This document shows positions 27,062 to 36,319 of a stretch of DNA of 64,000 nucleotides, in pieces (positions within the stretch are counted from its first letter, which is position 1; each line of letters begins with the position of its first letter). This stretch comes from Bacteroidaceae bacterium (GTDB taxonomy: Bacteria; Bacteroidota; Bacteroidia; Bacteroidales; Bacteroidaceae). The stretch is from contig JAFQBG010000006.1 in assembly GCA_017416705.1 (NCBI GenBank), positions 1 through 64,000 on the forward strand, given 5' to 3'. The notes under the pieces were generated by a model. The model worked only from the letters and a program-made list of their open reading frames with translations. It searched no databases and had not been told where the DNA came from. The position numbers and the translations under genes were made by a program.

Positions 27062-27128
27062 GATAGGGAGCGACAAATTCCTTGTAAAATAGTAAAGAAA
27101 CCTATATTGGTTCTTTAAATCCCCTATC
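27062..27128. other. Potential three-way-junction fold in the marC intergenic region
   Basis: The 334-nt gap between marC and the DUF3472 gene holds an outer stem gataggg/ccctatc (27062-27068 with 27122-27128). It encloses two hairpins: acaa/ttgt (27073-27085) and taaagaaacc/ggttcttta (27093-27117, one bulge). It lies outside the leaders of both neighbours as judged from their promoters. No known RNA family is recognised. Confidence 0.3.
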
Positions 27129-27189
27129 CTAATGTATGCAGTGTCCAACACAATAAGTAACACCCCGAGCAAATATATGTTCCTTGTTA

Positions 27190-27220
27190 TTTGTTTTTTT
27201 CATAAATTTAGATACTTTTG
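27190..27220 (+). promoter_or_regulatory. Promoter of the DUF3472/F5-8C gene
   Basis: TTTG (27190-27193), a 19-nt spacer and TACTTTTG (27213-27220) match the Bacteroidota consensus, 30 nt before the start codon. Confidence 0.65.
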
Positions 27221-27250
27221 TAACCGATAGCTAAACAAACATCATACACT

Positions 27251-29812
27251 ATGAAAAAAATACTACACATTAACAAAAAACTGCTTTCCTGTATGTTAGC
27301 AGTCCTGACAAGCACAATGATAGTTGCTCAAAACTATCAAACATCGCCCGACGTCATAACAGCATGCAAAGGCTATATTGAAATCGATGGGCAACCAAGC
27401 AACTATGCCCTGAACTCCACACAACTAACCGAATGGCCGGTAAACAGCAACAGTGCATGCGTGCAATATATCCATTTCCCCGCAGGCTATGTCAAAGCCG
27501 AATTGTCGGGACGCGGCGGCGGTTTTCTGAGCACATGCAAATTGGCGCTAAAAATAACAGACGCCTCGAACGGAGCGGTCATACACGATGGAACGGTATC
27601 CCTCACATACAATATAAACGAAAAAAATATTTCGGCATTCAACGGAGTATATTTCCCCACCGAGGGCTGGTACAGGTTCGAACTGAAAAAGATAAGTGGC
27701 ACACTTGGCTCATTCTCTAATTGGAGTTTCTACAAAGAAAGTTCGTCGCCCATATATTTTGCAAATAACTTTTCATCGCCGTCGGTACATATATGGCACT
27801 CGACAATGGCACCGGGCGCACCCACCGGTGATGCCTATAACTGGCTGTATCACGAGATAATGATACCCCAAGGACACGACTATCAATATACGTATGCCAT
27901 GGCAATAGGACAAAGCCGTCTATACATGGGAATACAAGCCAACGGAACAAACCGACACGACGTCATATTCTCGGTATGGGACAACGGCGACACCGACATA
28001 GACCCCAACTTGTCGGAATATCTGAAATCGGGAGCCATAGATTCGGGCGAAGGCGTCACGATAGAGCGTTTTGGCAACGAGGGAACAGGCACAAAAGCAT
28101 TCAAAATGGGAGAACACTGGACACCCGGAGAATTTGTACAATTTATATGCAATGCCCGTCCTGCCACCCAGACTATAACACAAAGCGATGGCACTACAAC
28201 CGAGTATAACAGCATGCTAATGACCGCATGGTACAAAAGAGAACGAGACACCGAATGGAACTATTTAGCCACGCACTGCTGTTCGGGCTCCGAAGCCCTT
28301 TTTGCACAAAGCGAGTTCTATTCATTCCTCGAAAACTATGGAAGCGCAAACGGCCAAGCGCAACGAAAAGCATATTACAGAAACGCATACGCACATGCTG
28401 CCGAAAATAAAAAGTGGTACCACCTGAATGTGGGAGGATACAGCAACACCGATGGAGGAAACAATATTGGCGCACGCAACGATTTCGGTCATGGCATAGC
28501 CACAGAATATGACCGCTGTTTCTACATGACAACAGGAGGATACGGACAAACCGTGACAGGAAATACCACTTTGAATTTGCACGAAGACAACAACATAGTG
28601 GAAAACATAGATTTAAATGCACTCGAAGCACGCATACGCGAAGCCATAAGAAAGCAAAACACACTAAAAAGCCTGAACACGCTATCAGGACACCCCATGA
28701 TAGAGACAACAGGGTGGAGAGTCATCGCATGGAGCGACGAAGAGACAAGCGGAGAGGGCACCAACGGCCGCGCCACACAAATATTAGATGGAAACGAAGA
28801 TACATACTGGCACTCGCAGTGGTACAGCCAGCAACCGACGTTTCCCCACTCCGTAACCATAGAAGCACCCGACACCTACGAGCTGAACGCATTGGAGTTT
28901 TGTACAAAACGACATAGCTACTCGGGCACCACATACAACCCTTCGAAAATGACAATAGAAGTGTCAAACGATGGTAATTCATGGGAAACAGCAATAAGCA
29001 ACATATCGCTACCATTGCAAGAATACCCCAATATAGTACTGCCCGAACCCGCCATTGGAAAATATTTCAGACTAACGTTCAACGAAGGATACGGCACATA
29101 CCTTTTCATAAACGAGATATATCTGTTCGGAGAAATACCCGATGCACCCAATGTGCCCAACGAGGACGGTTTATATCCGGTAGAAAGTTTCGACGAATTA
29201 AGCAACGACAAGGCATATATAATAAAAAATGCCAACAGCCTTGGCAGCATCATTTACAGCCCCACACACAGCAACAGCAATATATGGATATGCGAGGCCG
29301 AAAGAACCGCCAGTGGGAATGGAACTATTTATTCCAACAGCTACAAAGCCGATATCGACTACAACGATATAAACCACCACTGGTATATATTGCAAATAGA
29401 CGGGAAAATGTATTTATGCAATGCCGGCAACAAGAAAAGCATTGGAACAGGCTTCCCATGTACATTCAAAAGCACATACACCCCCATATACGTATCGTGC
29501 ATAAACAAAAAATTCACATTCAACACGACAAATGACGCAGCCAACTACATGTGCGCCAGCCCCCAATTAGAAACGCCGGTAAACGTATGGACATCCGACG
29601 ACGAAGGCAGCAAATGGCTCATATACGAGAACCCCGCAATGGAAGCAAACAGCGCAGAAGTCATTGACGCCATCATGGGCAGAACCGCCATAGAAGATAT
29701 CACCACCGAAGAATACGATAACACAATATACGACCTGCAAGGCCGCAAAATAGAAAAAATAACCAAAGCAGGAATATATATCATAAACGGCAAAAAAGTC
29801 ATTAAACGATAA
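27251..29812 (+). CDS. Secreted DUF3472 and discoidin (F5/8 type C) protein with a sorting-type C terminus
   Basis: An 853-residue secreted protein. A signal peptide ends near residue 26 (TMIVAQ). A DUF5077-like beta domain follows at about 30-165. The DUF3472 region is at about 170-430 (HEIMIPQGHDYQYTYAMAIG and VIFSVWDNGDTD). An F5/8C discoidin domain lies at about 480-630 (ATQILDGNEDTYWHSQW and YFRLTFNEGYGTYLFINEIY). The last part is beta-rich and ends YDLQGRKIEKITKAGIYIING then KKVIKR, the form of C-terminal sorting tail seen on many Prevotella and Bacteroides surface proteins. It probably binds or processes carbohydrate outside the cell. It is a single gene. Confidence 0.78.
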   Translation: MKKILHINKKLLSCMLAVLTSTMIVAQNYQTSPDVITACKGYIEIDGQPSNYALNSTQLTEWPVNSNSACVQYIHFPAGYVKAELSGRGGGFLSTCKLALKITDASNGAVIHDGTVSLTYNINEKNISAFNGVYFPTEGWYRFELKKISGTLGSFSNWSFYKESSSPIYFANNFSSPSVHIWHSTMAPGAPTGDAYNWLYHEIMIPQGHDYQYTYAMAIGQSRLYMGIQANGTNRHDVIFSVWDNGDTDIDPNLSEYLKSGAIDSGEGVTIERFGNEGTGTKAFKMGEHWTPGEFVQFICNARPATQTITQSDGTTTEYNSMLMTAWYKRERDTEWNYLATHCCSGSEALFAQSEFYSFLENYGSANGQAQRKAYYRNAYAHAAENKKWYHLNVGGYSNTDGGNNIGARNDFGHGIATEYDRCFYMTTGGYGQTVTGNTTLNLHEDNNIVENIDLNALEARIREAIRKQNTLKSLNTLSGHPMIETTGWRVIAWSDEETSGEGTNGRATQILDGNEDTYWHSQWYSQQPTFPHSVTIEAPDTYELNALEFCTKRHSYSGTTYNPSKMTIEVSNDGNSWETAISNISLPLQEYPNIVLPEPAIGKYFRLTFNEGYGTYLFINEIYLFGEIPDAPNVPNEDGLYPVESFDELSNDKAYIIKNANSLGSIIYSPTHSNSNIWICEAERTASGNGTIYSNSYKADIDYNDINHHWYILQIDGKMYLCNAGNKKSIGTGFPCTFKSTYTPIYVSCINKKFTFNTTNDAANYMCASPQLETPVNVWTSDDEGSKWLIYENPAMEANSAEVIDAIMGRTAIEDITTEEYDNTIYDLQGRKIEKITKAGIYIINGKKVIKR

Positions 29813-29884
29813 GCGACGCCACCCATTGCAGAATATACCGCATACAAACAGAATAAATCTTATATAAATAAGGTAATCAGCAAC

Positions 29885-29926
29885 AAAAAAAGTGCAGAAC
29901 AGCAGTGTTTTCTGCACTTTTTTTAT
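29885..29926 (+). terminator. Terminator of the DUF3472 gene, adjoining the rpsA promoter
   Basis: The stem agtgcagaa/ttctgcact (29891-29899 with 29910-29918) is extended by A-T pairs, and the right arm runs into ttttttt. It ends where the rpsA -7 element begins and would occupy the promoter's -33 to -7 interval. Confidence 0.75.
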
Positions 29927-29934
29927 TACCTTTG
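29927..29934 (+). promoter_or_regulatory. -7 promoter element of rpsA
   Basis: TACCTTTG, identical to the rplY -7 element, lies 50 nt before the rpsA start codon. The -33 region coincides with the preceding terminator stem and is not a good TTTG match. Confidence 0.55.
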
Positions 29935-29984
29935 CAGCCGAATTCAAACAACATAATGTCTAACTCATTAAAGCAAAACAAATT

Positions 29985-31781
29985 ATGAGCGAAGAAAAAG
30001 TATTAACAGGTACACCCGATTTCAATTGGGAGTCGTACGAAAAAGGTGAGAACATATCCGGTCTCTCACACGAGCAGTTGGAGCAAGCCTACAATGGCAC
30101 TCTCAACAAAGTATCAAGCCGCGAGGTAGTAAATGGTACAGTTATCGGTATCAACAAGCGCGAAGTAATTGTAGACATCAACTACAAACAAGACGCTATC
30201 ATCCCCATCAGCGAGTTCCGCTACAACCCCGACCTTAAAATAGGTGACAAGGTAGAGGTTTACATAGAGAACTTGGAGGACAAAAAAGGTCAGTTGAGCC
30301 TTTCACACAAAAAAGCACGTGCAAGCCGTTCATGGGAGCTTGTAAACGAGGCTATGGAAAATCAGGCAGTTGTACGCGGTTACATCAAATGCCGTACAAA
30401 GGGCGGTATGATTGTAGATGTATTCGGTATCGAAGCATTCTTGCCCGGTTCACAAATTGACGTTAAGCCCATCCGCGACTACGATGCATACGTAGGTCAG
30501 ACAGAGGACTTCAAAATTGTTAAGATCAATCAAGAATTCAGAAACGTTGTCGTTTCACACAAAGCCCTCATCGAGGCAGAGCTCGAAGAGCAGAAAAAGA
30601 AAATCATCAGCACATTGGAGAAAGGTCAAGTGCTCGAAGGAACCGTTAAGAACATCACATCGTACGGTGTATTCATCGACCTTGGTGGCGTTGACGGTCT
30701 TATCCACATCACAGACCTCTCTTGGGGCCGCGTAAGCGAACCCAGCGAAATAGTTGCTTTGGACCAAAAGATAAACGTTGTTATCCTCGACTTCGACGAC
30801 GAGAAGAAACGTATCGCTCTTGGTTTGAAACAGCTCACTCCCCATCCTTGGGACGCTATCGACCCCAACTTGAAGGTTGGCGATATCGTTAAGGGTAAGG
30901 TTGTTGTTATGGCCGACTACGGTGCATTCATCGAAATAGCTCCCGGTGTAGAGGGTCTTATCCACGTATCTGAAATGTCATGGAACCAACACCTGCGTTC
31001 GGCTCAGGATTTCATGAAAGTGGGCGACGACGTAGAGGCAGTTATCCTTACACTCGACCGCGACGAGCGCAAGATGTCACTCGGTATTAAACAATTGAAA
31101 GAGGATCCTTGGACAAACATCGAGGACAAATATCCCGTAGGTTCTAAACACACAGCAAAAGTTCGTAACTTCACAAACTTCGGTATCTTTGTTGAGATTG
31201 AAGAGGGTGTAGATGGTCTCATCCACATCAGCGACCTCTCTTGGACAAAGAAAATCAAACACCCCTCGGAGTTCACACAGATAGGCGAAGTTATAGACGT
31301 TCAAGTTCTTGAAATAGACAAAGAGAACCGTCGTTTGAGCCTTGGCCACAAACAATTGGAAGAGAATCCTTGGGATGTATTCGAAACAGTATTCACTGTT
31401 GGTTCAATACACGAGGGTGTTATCACCGAGCTCATCGACAAAGGCGCAGTAGTTTCACTCCCCTACGGTGTAGAGGGCTTCGCTACTCCCAAACACCTTG
31501 TTAAAGAGGACGGTTCACAAGCCAAAGCCGACGAGAAACTCGAATTCAAAGTTATAGAGTTCAACAAGGAAGCTAAGAGAATAATCCTTTCACACAGCCG
31601 CATATTCGAGGATGTAGCTAAGGAGGAGGAGAAACAGGAGAAGAAAGCCGCTGCCGCTGCTCGCAAGAGCAAGAAAGCAGCCGAGGAGGCTCCCGTTATA
31701 CAAAACCAAGCAGCATCTACCACACTTGGTGACATCGATGCTCTTGCTGCACTCAAAAGCAAACTTGAAGGCGGAGAATAA
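29985..31781 (+). CDS. rpsA: 30S ribosomal protein S1
   Basis: A 598-residue S1 with consecutive S1 (OB-fold) RNA-binding repeats. Several copies of the motif pattern GxVxGxVxxxxxxGxxVDLGG-VDGLIHISDLSW are visible, for example near residues 217-240, 300-325 and 387-412. The protein ends in a Lys/Ala-rich tail (about 545-575). S1 recruits mRNA to the 30S subunit, which matters here because most messages lack a Shine-Dalgarno sequence. It is a single gene with its own promoter and terminator. Confidence 0.95.
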   Translation: MSEEKVLTGTPDFNWESYEKGENISGLSHEQLEQAYNGTLNKVSSREVVNGTVIGINKREVIVDINYKQDAIIPISEFRYNPDLKIGDKVEVYIENLEDKKGQLSLSHKKARASRSWELVNEAMENQAVVRGYIKCRTKGGMIVDVFGIEAFLPGSQIDVKPIRDYDAYVGQTEDFKIVKINQEFRNVVVSHKALIEAELEEQKKKIISTLEKGQVLEGTVKNITSYGVFIDLGGVDGLIHITDLSWGRVSEPSEIVALDQKINVVILDFDDEKKRIALGLKQLTPHPWDAIDPNLKVGDIVKGKVVVMADYGAFIEIAPGVEGLIHVSEMSWNQHLRSAQDFMKVGDDVEAVILTLDRDERKMSLGIKQLKEDPWTNIEDKYPVGSKHTAKVRNFTNFGIFVEIEEGVDGLIHISDLSWTKKIKHPSEFTQIGEVIDVQVLEIDKENRRLSLGHKQLEENPWDVFETVFTVGSIHEGVITELIDKGAVVSLPYGVEGFATPKHLVKEDGSQAKADEKLEFKVIEFNKEAKRIILSHSRIFEDVAKEEEKQEKKAAAAARKSKKAAEEAPVIQNQAASTTLGDIDALAALKSKLEGGE

Positions 31782-31797
31782 TTAATTTATACAATTT

Positions 31798-31829
31798 AAA
31801 CGATGCTTGATATTTATCAAGCATCGTTT
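31798..31829 (+). terminator. Terminator of rpsA
   Basis: A perfect 13-bp stem (aaacgatgcttga with tcaagcatcgttt) has a 6-nt loop tattta and lies 17 nt after the rpsA stop. Confidence 0.85.
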
Positions 31830-31851
31830 ATAATTAATAAAAATTCAGACT

Positions 31852-32010
31852 ATGACAACAAAATCACTGCTTCTGACAATTTTGTCATTCCTTATTCCCA
31901 TTGTAGGTATCGTTCTGTACTTTGTTTACAGAGAAAAGGAAGCCGAAACAGCAAAATATTGATTGTACGCAGGTATAGCAAGTATTATAATAGGATTTAT
32001 CTTAGTATAA
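31852..32010 (+). pseudogene. Small two-helix membrane protein interrupted by an in-frame TGA
   Basis: An ATG at 31852 opens a 36-codon frame (MTTKSLLLTILSFLIPIVGI, then VLYFVYREKEAETAKY) ending at TGA (31960-31962). The same frame then continues with LYAGIASIIIGFILV to TAA (32008-32010). The two parts together look like a normal 52-residue protein of two membrane helices with a charged turn. A single base change (TGA from TGG, TGC or TGT) would restore it. TGA is used as a normal stop elsewhere in the window (clpB, rnz). It is either a recent nonsense mutation, a functional one-helix peptide, or a read-through product. It starts 22 nt after the rpsA terminator with no clear promoter. Confidence 0.5.
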
Positions 32011-32023
32011 CATCGGCATAGAC

Positions 32024-32063
32024 AAAAAGTAGGCGACGAATTAATTAGTCGCCTACTTTTTTT
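32024..32063. terminator. Bidirectional terminator after the micro-ORF and the M56 gene
   Basis: A 14-bp perfect stem (aaaaagtaggcgac with gtcgcctacttttt) has a 10-nt loop and A/T runs on both sides. It serves the plus-strand micro-ORF and the convergent blaI-M56 operon. Confidence 0.85.
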
Positions 32064-32117
32064 ATCCCTATTTATAATTAGCCGTACTATTTTGGTACAG
32101 CGCAAGCCACATTATTT

Positions 32118-33620
32118 TCAGGGTGTTGCCACAGAGGCATCGGTATTTTCTGCCTTAGAAGGAGTGGCATTTTCTTTCATAGGAGGAGATTGCAAGCGGA
32201 ATATAATAGGCAGGGTGTAACGAACGTTCACCGCCTCGCCACGTTGCCTGCCGGGCTGCCATTTGGGCATTTCAGAAACCACACGCACAGCCTCCGCATC
32301 TAATTGCTCGTGGCCCGAACTCTTAACTATCTTAACACTGCTCACCGAGCCGTCATTCCCGACGATGAAACCGACAAAGGCCTTACCCTGCATGCCCGAA
32401 TTCATTGCTTCGAGCGGATATTTTATGTGCTTGCGCAGATACGTCATCAGTTCATACGCTCCACCCGGAAAAACAGGCTGCTGCTCCACTATTTCATACA
32501 CTTGGTCGGTACTCTGTTTTTTATCCATCCCGACGGCATCGGCAGCAGCCCCGACATAGGATCTAAAAACAGTATCGACATTCTCTGTCGGAATAATTTT
32601 TGCCACGCCATTGTAATGCAGCGTTTTTTCACTAACTTTGTCAACCGAAGCATCGACGCCATCCGATGACGAAGAGAATGCACACACGGCAGTAATTGCC
32701 ATAGGCACAACATACAAAGCCTTTGCAGTATGCCACAAACTTGATTTTTTCTTACACATCATAGTGATACGTTTTAAAGTTAAACTGTGATTAAAGCTGT
32801 TGGCAATTGAGTAGAGCCTTGCGCCAACGGCTTTTTTTATTATTAATAACTGATATCTTTTGGTATCTATACCCGAGGCGATAACCGCGGCATCGGCTTC
32901 ATATTCATGAATATCTTTAAGCATGCTTTTTATTATCCATGCCATGGGGTTGAACCATTGCACAACGATGAGCATATCGGATAGCAGAATATCCAATGAG
33001 TGTTTACTGCTCACATGAGCCATTTCGTGCAATATTATATCGTCGGGGGAACTGCTCAGGTCGTGGTGCGACACGCAAATATAGCCAAACCAACTGAACG
33101 GTGCGTAGTCGGCATGGTGCACTCGCAACGACACCCACCTACCATTGGCAAGACGATACATGAGCGGTTTGCAACGACGCAGTATAAACAGCACCTGAAT
33201 ATACATATATATAAGGCGCACCACAAACAAAGCCACGAATGAAAAATATATAACCGACAAACAATCCCGCAGCGTAATATTCCCCCTTGACGTATTGGCC
33301 GCAATGGCATTTTCATTTGCAACAGCGTCGCCAACCAAAATTACGTCGGCCGTTTGCGTGGCACGTGGCAATCTGTATTCCATAAATGCTCCATGCATGC
33401 CACCACCCACCGCAGCCTTTATAAAATAATGACATTGGGACAAGGTGGAAGAGTAACCGGTATTAATAAGCGGCGACAGCAAGGAAATAAATATAATTCC
33501 AAGCAGCAGGCCGCGGTTAAGACGATGAAAAGTCTCGCGCCTTAGCAGCAACATAAACATGGTTACACCGACAAACAAAACCAATGACGACTCTATTATA
33601 TAAACAAAAAATGCCTCCAT
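32118..33620 (-). CDS. BlaR1/MecR1-type M56 membrane metallopeptidase with TonB C-terminal domain
   Basis: A 500-residue protein. Four hydrophobic segments in the first 150 residues are followed by the M56 zinc peptidase motif HEMAH (198-202) with SSKHSLD after it. Another membrane helix lies near 300. A C-terminal TonB/energy-transducing domain spans about 385-478 (IKYPLEAMNSGMQGKAFVGF and MPKWQPGRQRGEAVNVRYTL). In staphylococci BlaR1 senses beta-lactam through a penicillin-binding domain and triggers cleavage of BlaI; here that sensor is replaced by a TonB-type domain. It lies 7 nt after blaI in the same operon. The ligand is unknown. Confidence 0.85.
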   Translation of the reverse strand: MEAFFVYIIESSLVLFVGVTMFMLLLRRETFHRLNRGLLLGIIFISLLSPLINTGYSSTLSQCHYFIKAAVGGGMHGAFMEYRLPRATQTADVILVGDAVANENAIAANTSRGNITLRDCLSVIYFSFVALFVVRLIYMYIQVLFILRRCKPLMYRLANGRWVSLRVHHADYAPFSWFGYICVSHHDLSSSPDDIILHEMAHVSSKHSLDILLSDMLIVVQWFNPMAWIIKSMLKDIHEYEADAAVIASGIDTKRYQLLIIKKAVGARLYSIANSFNHSLTLKRITMMCKKKSSLWHTAKALYVVPMAITAVCAFSSSSDGVDASVDKVSEKTLHYNGVAKIIPTENVDTVFRSYVGAAADAVGMDKKQSTDQVYEIVEQQPVFPGGAYELMTYLRKHIKYPLEAMNSGMQGKAFVGFIVGNDGSVSSVKIVKSSGHEQLDAEAVRVVSEMPKWQPGRQRGEAVNVRYTLPIIFRLQSPPMKENATPSKAENTDASVATP

Positions 33621-33627
33621 ATACTTA

Positions 33628-33984
33628 TTATTGCTTTTCTACTTTTTCTATAAGGGCCTTCAATTCATCGAGAGAAATTTTCTCCTCCTCGACCAAGGAC
33701 GATACCGCATTAAGATAGGAATTATTGAAATAGCGGTCTATCACATTTTTCAGTCGGCTCTTGCCGAACTCGTTCTCGTTCACCGCCGCGTAATATTGGA
33801 ATGTGTTACCATAAGCACGATGAGCCACATAGCCTTTCTCCTCCAACCCACGTACAATTGTGGAAATTGTATTAAAATGTGGTTTCGGCTCATCGAAAAA
33901 AGCCAACATTTCTTTCACAAACAGCGGGCCTTTCTCCCAAAAAAGAGTCATTATCTCCTCCTCGCGCTTTGTCAATATCTTCAT
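33628..33984 (-). CDS. blaI: BlaI/MecI/CopY family transcriptional repressor
   Basis: A 118-residue winged-helix repressor starting MKILTKREEEIMTLFWEKGP, with the family recognition region PHFNTISTIVRGLEEKGYVAH. A C-terminal dimerisation helix follows. Family members are inactivated by proteolysis in the dimer region after signalling by the M56 partner encoded next. The frame is open 38 codons further upstream, but that extension is a translation of dispersed element copy C, so the ATG at 33984 is the real start. Three operator-like inverted repeats lie upstream at 34196-34263. Confidence 0.88.
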   Translation of the reverse strand: MKILTKREEEIMTLFWEKGPLFVKEMLAFFDEPKPHFNTISTIVRGLEEKGYVAHRAYGNTFQYYAAVNENEFGKSRLKNVIDRYFNNSYLNAVSSLVEEEKISLDELKALIEKVEKQ

Positions 33985-33992
33985 AATACCAG

Positions 33993-34187
33993 TTAGGTTT
34001 AAATTTTTAAAAAATATTTTCTTACTTGAAGCTATATCGTTTGTTTCACCGTTTTTTATATTCAAAAATGCCTGCTTTCTACTTTTTTGCGGTTGCATAG
34101 CGGGCTATGCGCCATTCGAGAAAATAAATTAACCCACTATTTCTGCTCCATAAAAAACTTGGCGATATAAATTTAAACAGTTTCTGA
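33993..34187 (-). repeat. Dispersed leader element, copy C (full length)
   Basis: A full-length member read on the minus strand. The outer end is cagaaactgtttaaatttat (34188-34169). Then come atcgccaagttttttatgg, the central palindrome gcatagcccgctatgc (34110-34095), catttttgaatataaaaaac and tcaagtaagaaaatattt. The inner end is degenerate (aaatttaaaccta). It separates the operators from the blaI start codon and so forms nearly all of the blaI leader. Confidence 0.8.
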
Positions 34188-34195
34188 AATTATTC

Positions 34196-34263
34196 AACTA
34201 TATTTTTTAGTTCACTTTGCAAATAAACTATATTTTTTAGTTCATCAACTAATTTTAATAGTT
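34196..34263. promoter_or_regulatory. Three tandem BlaI-type operators
   Basis: Three copies of the inverted repeat AACTA-N7-TAGTT lie at 34196-34212, 34226-34242 and 34247-34263. The first two share a 19-bp identity (aactatattttttagttca) at a 30-bp spacing and the third starts 21 bp later, about three and two helical turns. They lie just upstream of the blaI leader, in the expected place for autoregulation. A clear TAnnTTTG was not found between them. Confidence 0.7.
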
Positions 34264-34333
34264 AAAAAATCTAAAACAGACTGTTAATAGCAAAAAAAGA
34301 CTATGACATGGTTGGGCATCGAACGACACCAAG

Positions 34334-34408
34334 GAGCAGGTGTGGCAGTGGGCATAAACAAATGGTGCGCGAAAAATATTTTCGCACACCATTTGAAATG
34401 ACCTGCTC
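34334..34408 (-). terminator. Nested hairpin downstream of pyrG
   Basis: The inner stem aaatggtg-c-gcgaaaa pairs with ttttcgc-a-caccattt (34360-34394, one mismatch, 3-nt loop). An outer pair gagcaggt/acctgctc (34334-34341 with 34401-34408) encloses it. On the minus strand the inner stem is followed only by tttgtttatg, so it is a moderate pyrG terminator. The rest of the 460-nt gap holds operators and element copy C. Confidence 0.45.
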
Positions 34409-34444
34409 GCAGGCTCGAAGCCTTGGAGCTATAATTGCATATAC

Positions 34445-36064
<1,620 letters not shown>

Positions 36065-36135
36065 TCAATTCCAAAAATAAAAACTTACTGACAGTATCAA
36101 CGAGAAAATTGTATAGGACTGTCAAAAACCGCTCA

Positions 36136-36143
36136 CAAAGATA
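36136..36143 (-). promoter_or_regulatory. -7 promoter element of pyrG
   Basis: The minus-strand octamer TATCTTTG fits TAnnTTTG, 95 nt upstream of the pyrG start codon. The -33 element is not convincing. Confidence 0.45.
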
Positions 36144-36185
36144 AAAAAGAAAATTTACACAACTACTACAATAAATAAAAAAAAT

Positions 36186-36279
36186 TTAGAAACTTTTTAA
36201 ATTTATATCGCCAAGTTTTTTATGGAACAAAAACAGTTTGTATAAGAAAACAAATATTATAAATTCAAGTCATTTCTTA
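36186..36279 (+). repeat. Dispersed leader element, copy D (internally deleted)
   Basis: A short derivative of about 94 bp. It keeps the left end (agaaactttttaaatttata, then tcgccaagttttttatgg) and the right end (tataagaaaacaaatattat, then aaattcaagtcatttctta) but lacks the central 90-95 bp with the palindrome. It lies in the 279-nt gap between the 3' end of hisIE and the pyrG start. Unlike the other four copies, its right end does not face a start codon. Confidence 0.7.
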
Positions 36280-36319
36280 CTCTTTTTTATATATTTTTCA
36301 TTTGAGCGAAGCGTGCATA

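Noticed and set aside
31960-31962. Selenocysteine codon in the micro-ORF
   Set aside because: No SECIS-like hairpin directly after the TGA and no selenoprotein machinery in view; nonsense mutation or read-through is simpler.
33985-34098. 38-codon N-terminal extension of BlaI
   Set aside because: It is a translation of dispersed element copy C; the family N terminus begins at MKILTKREEE.
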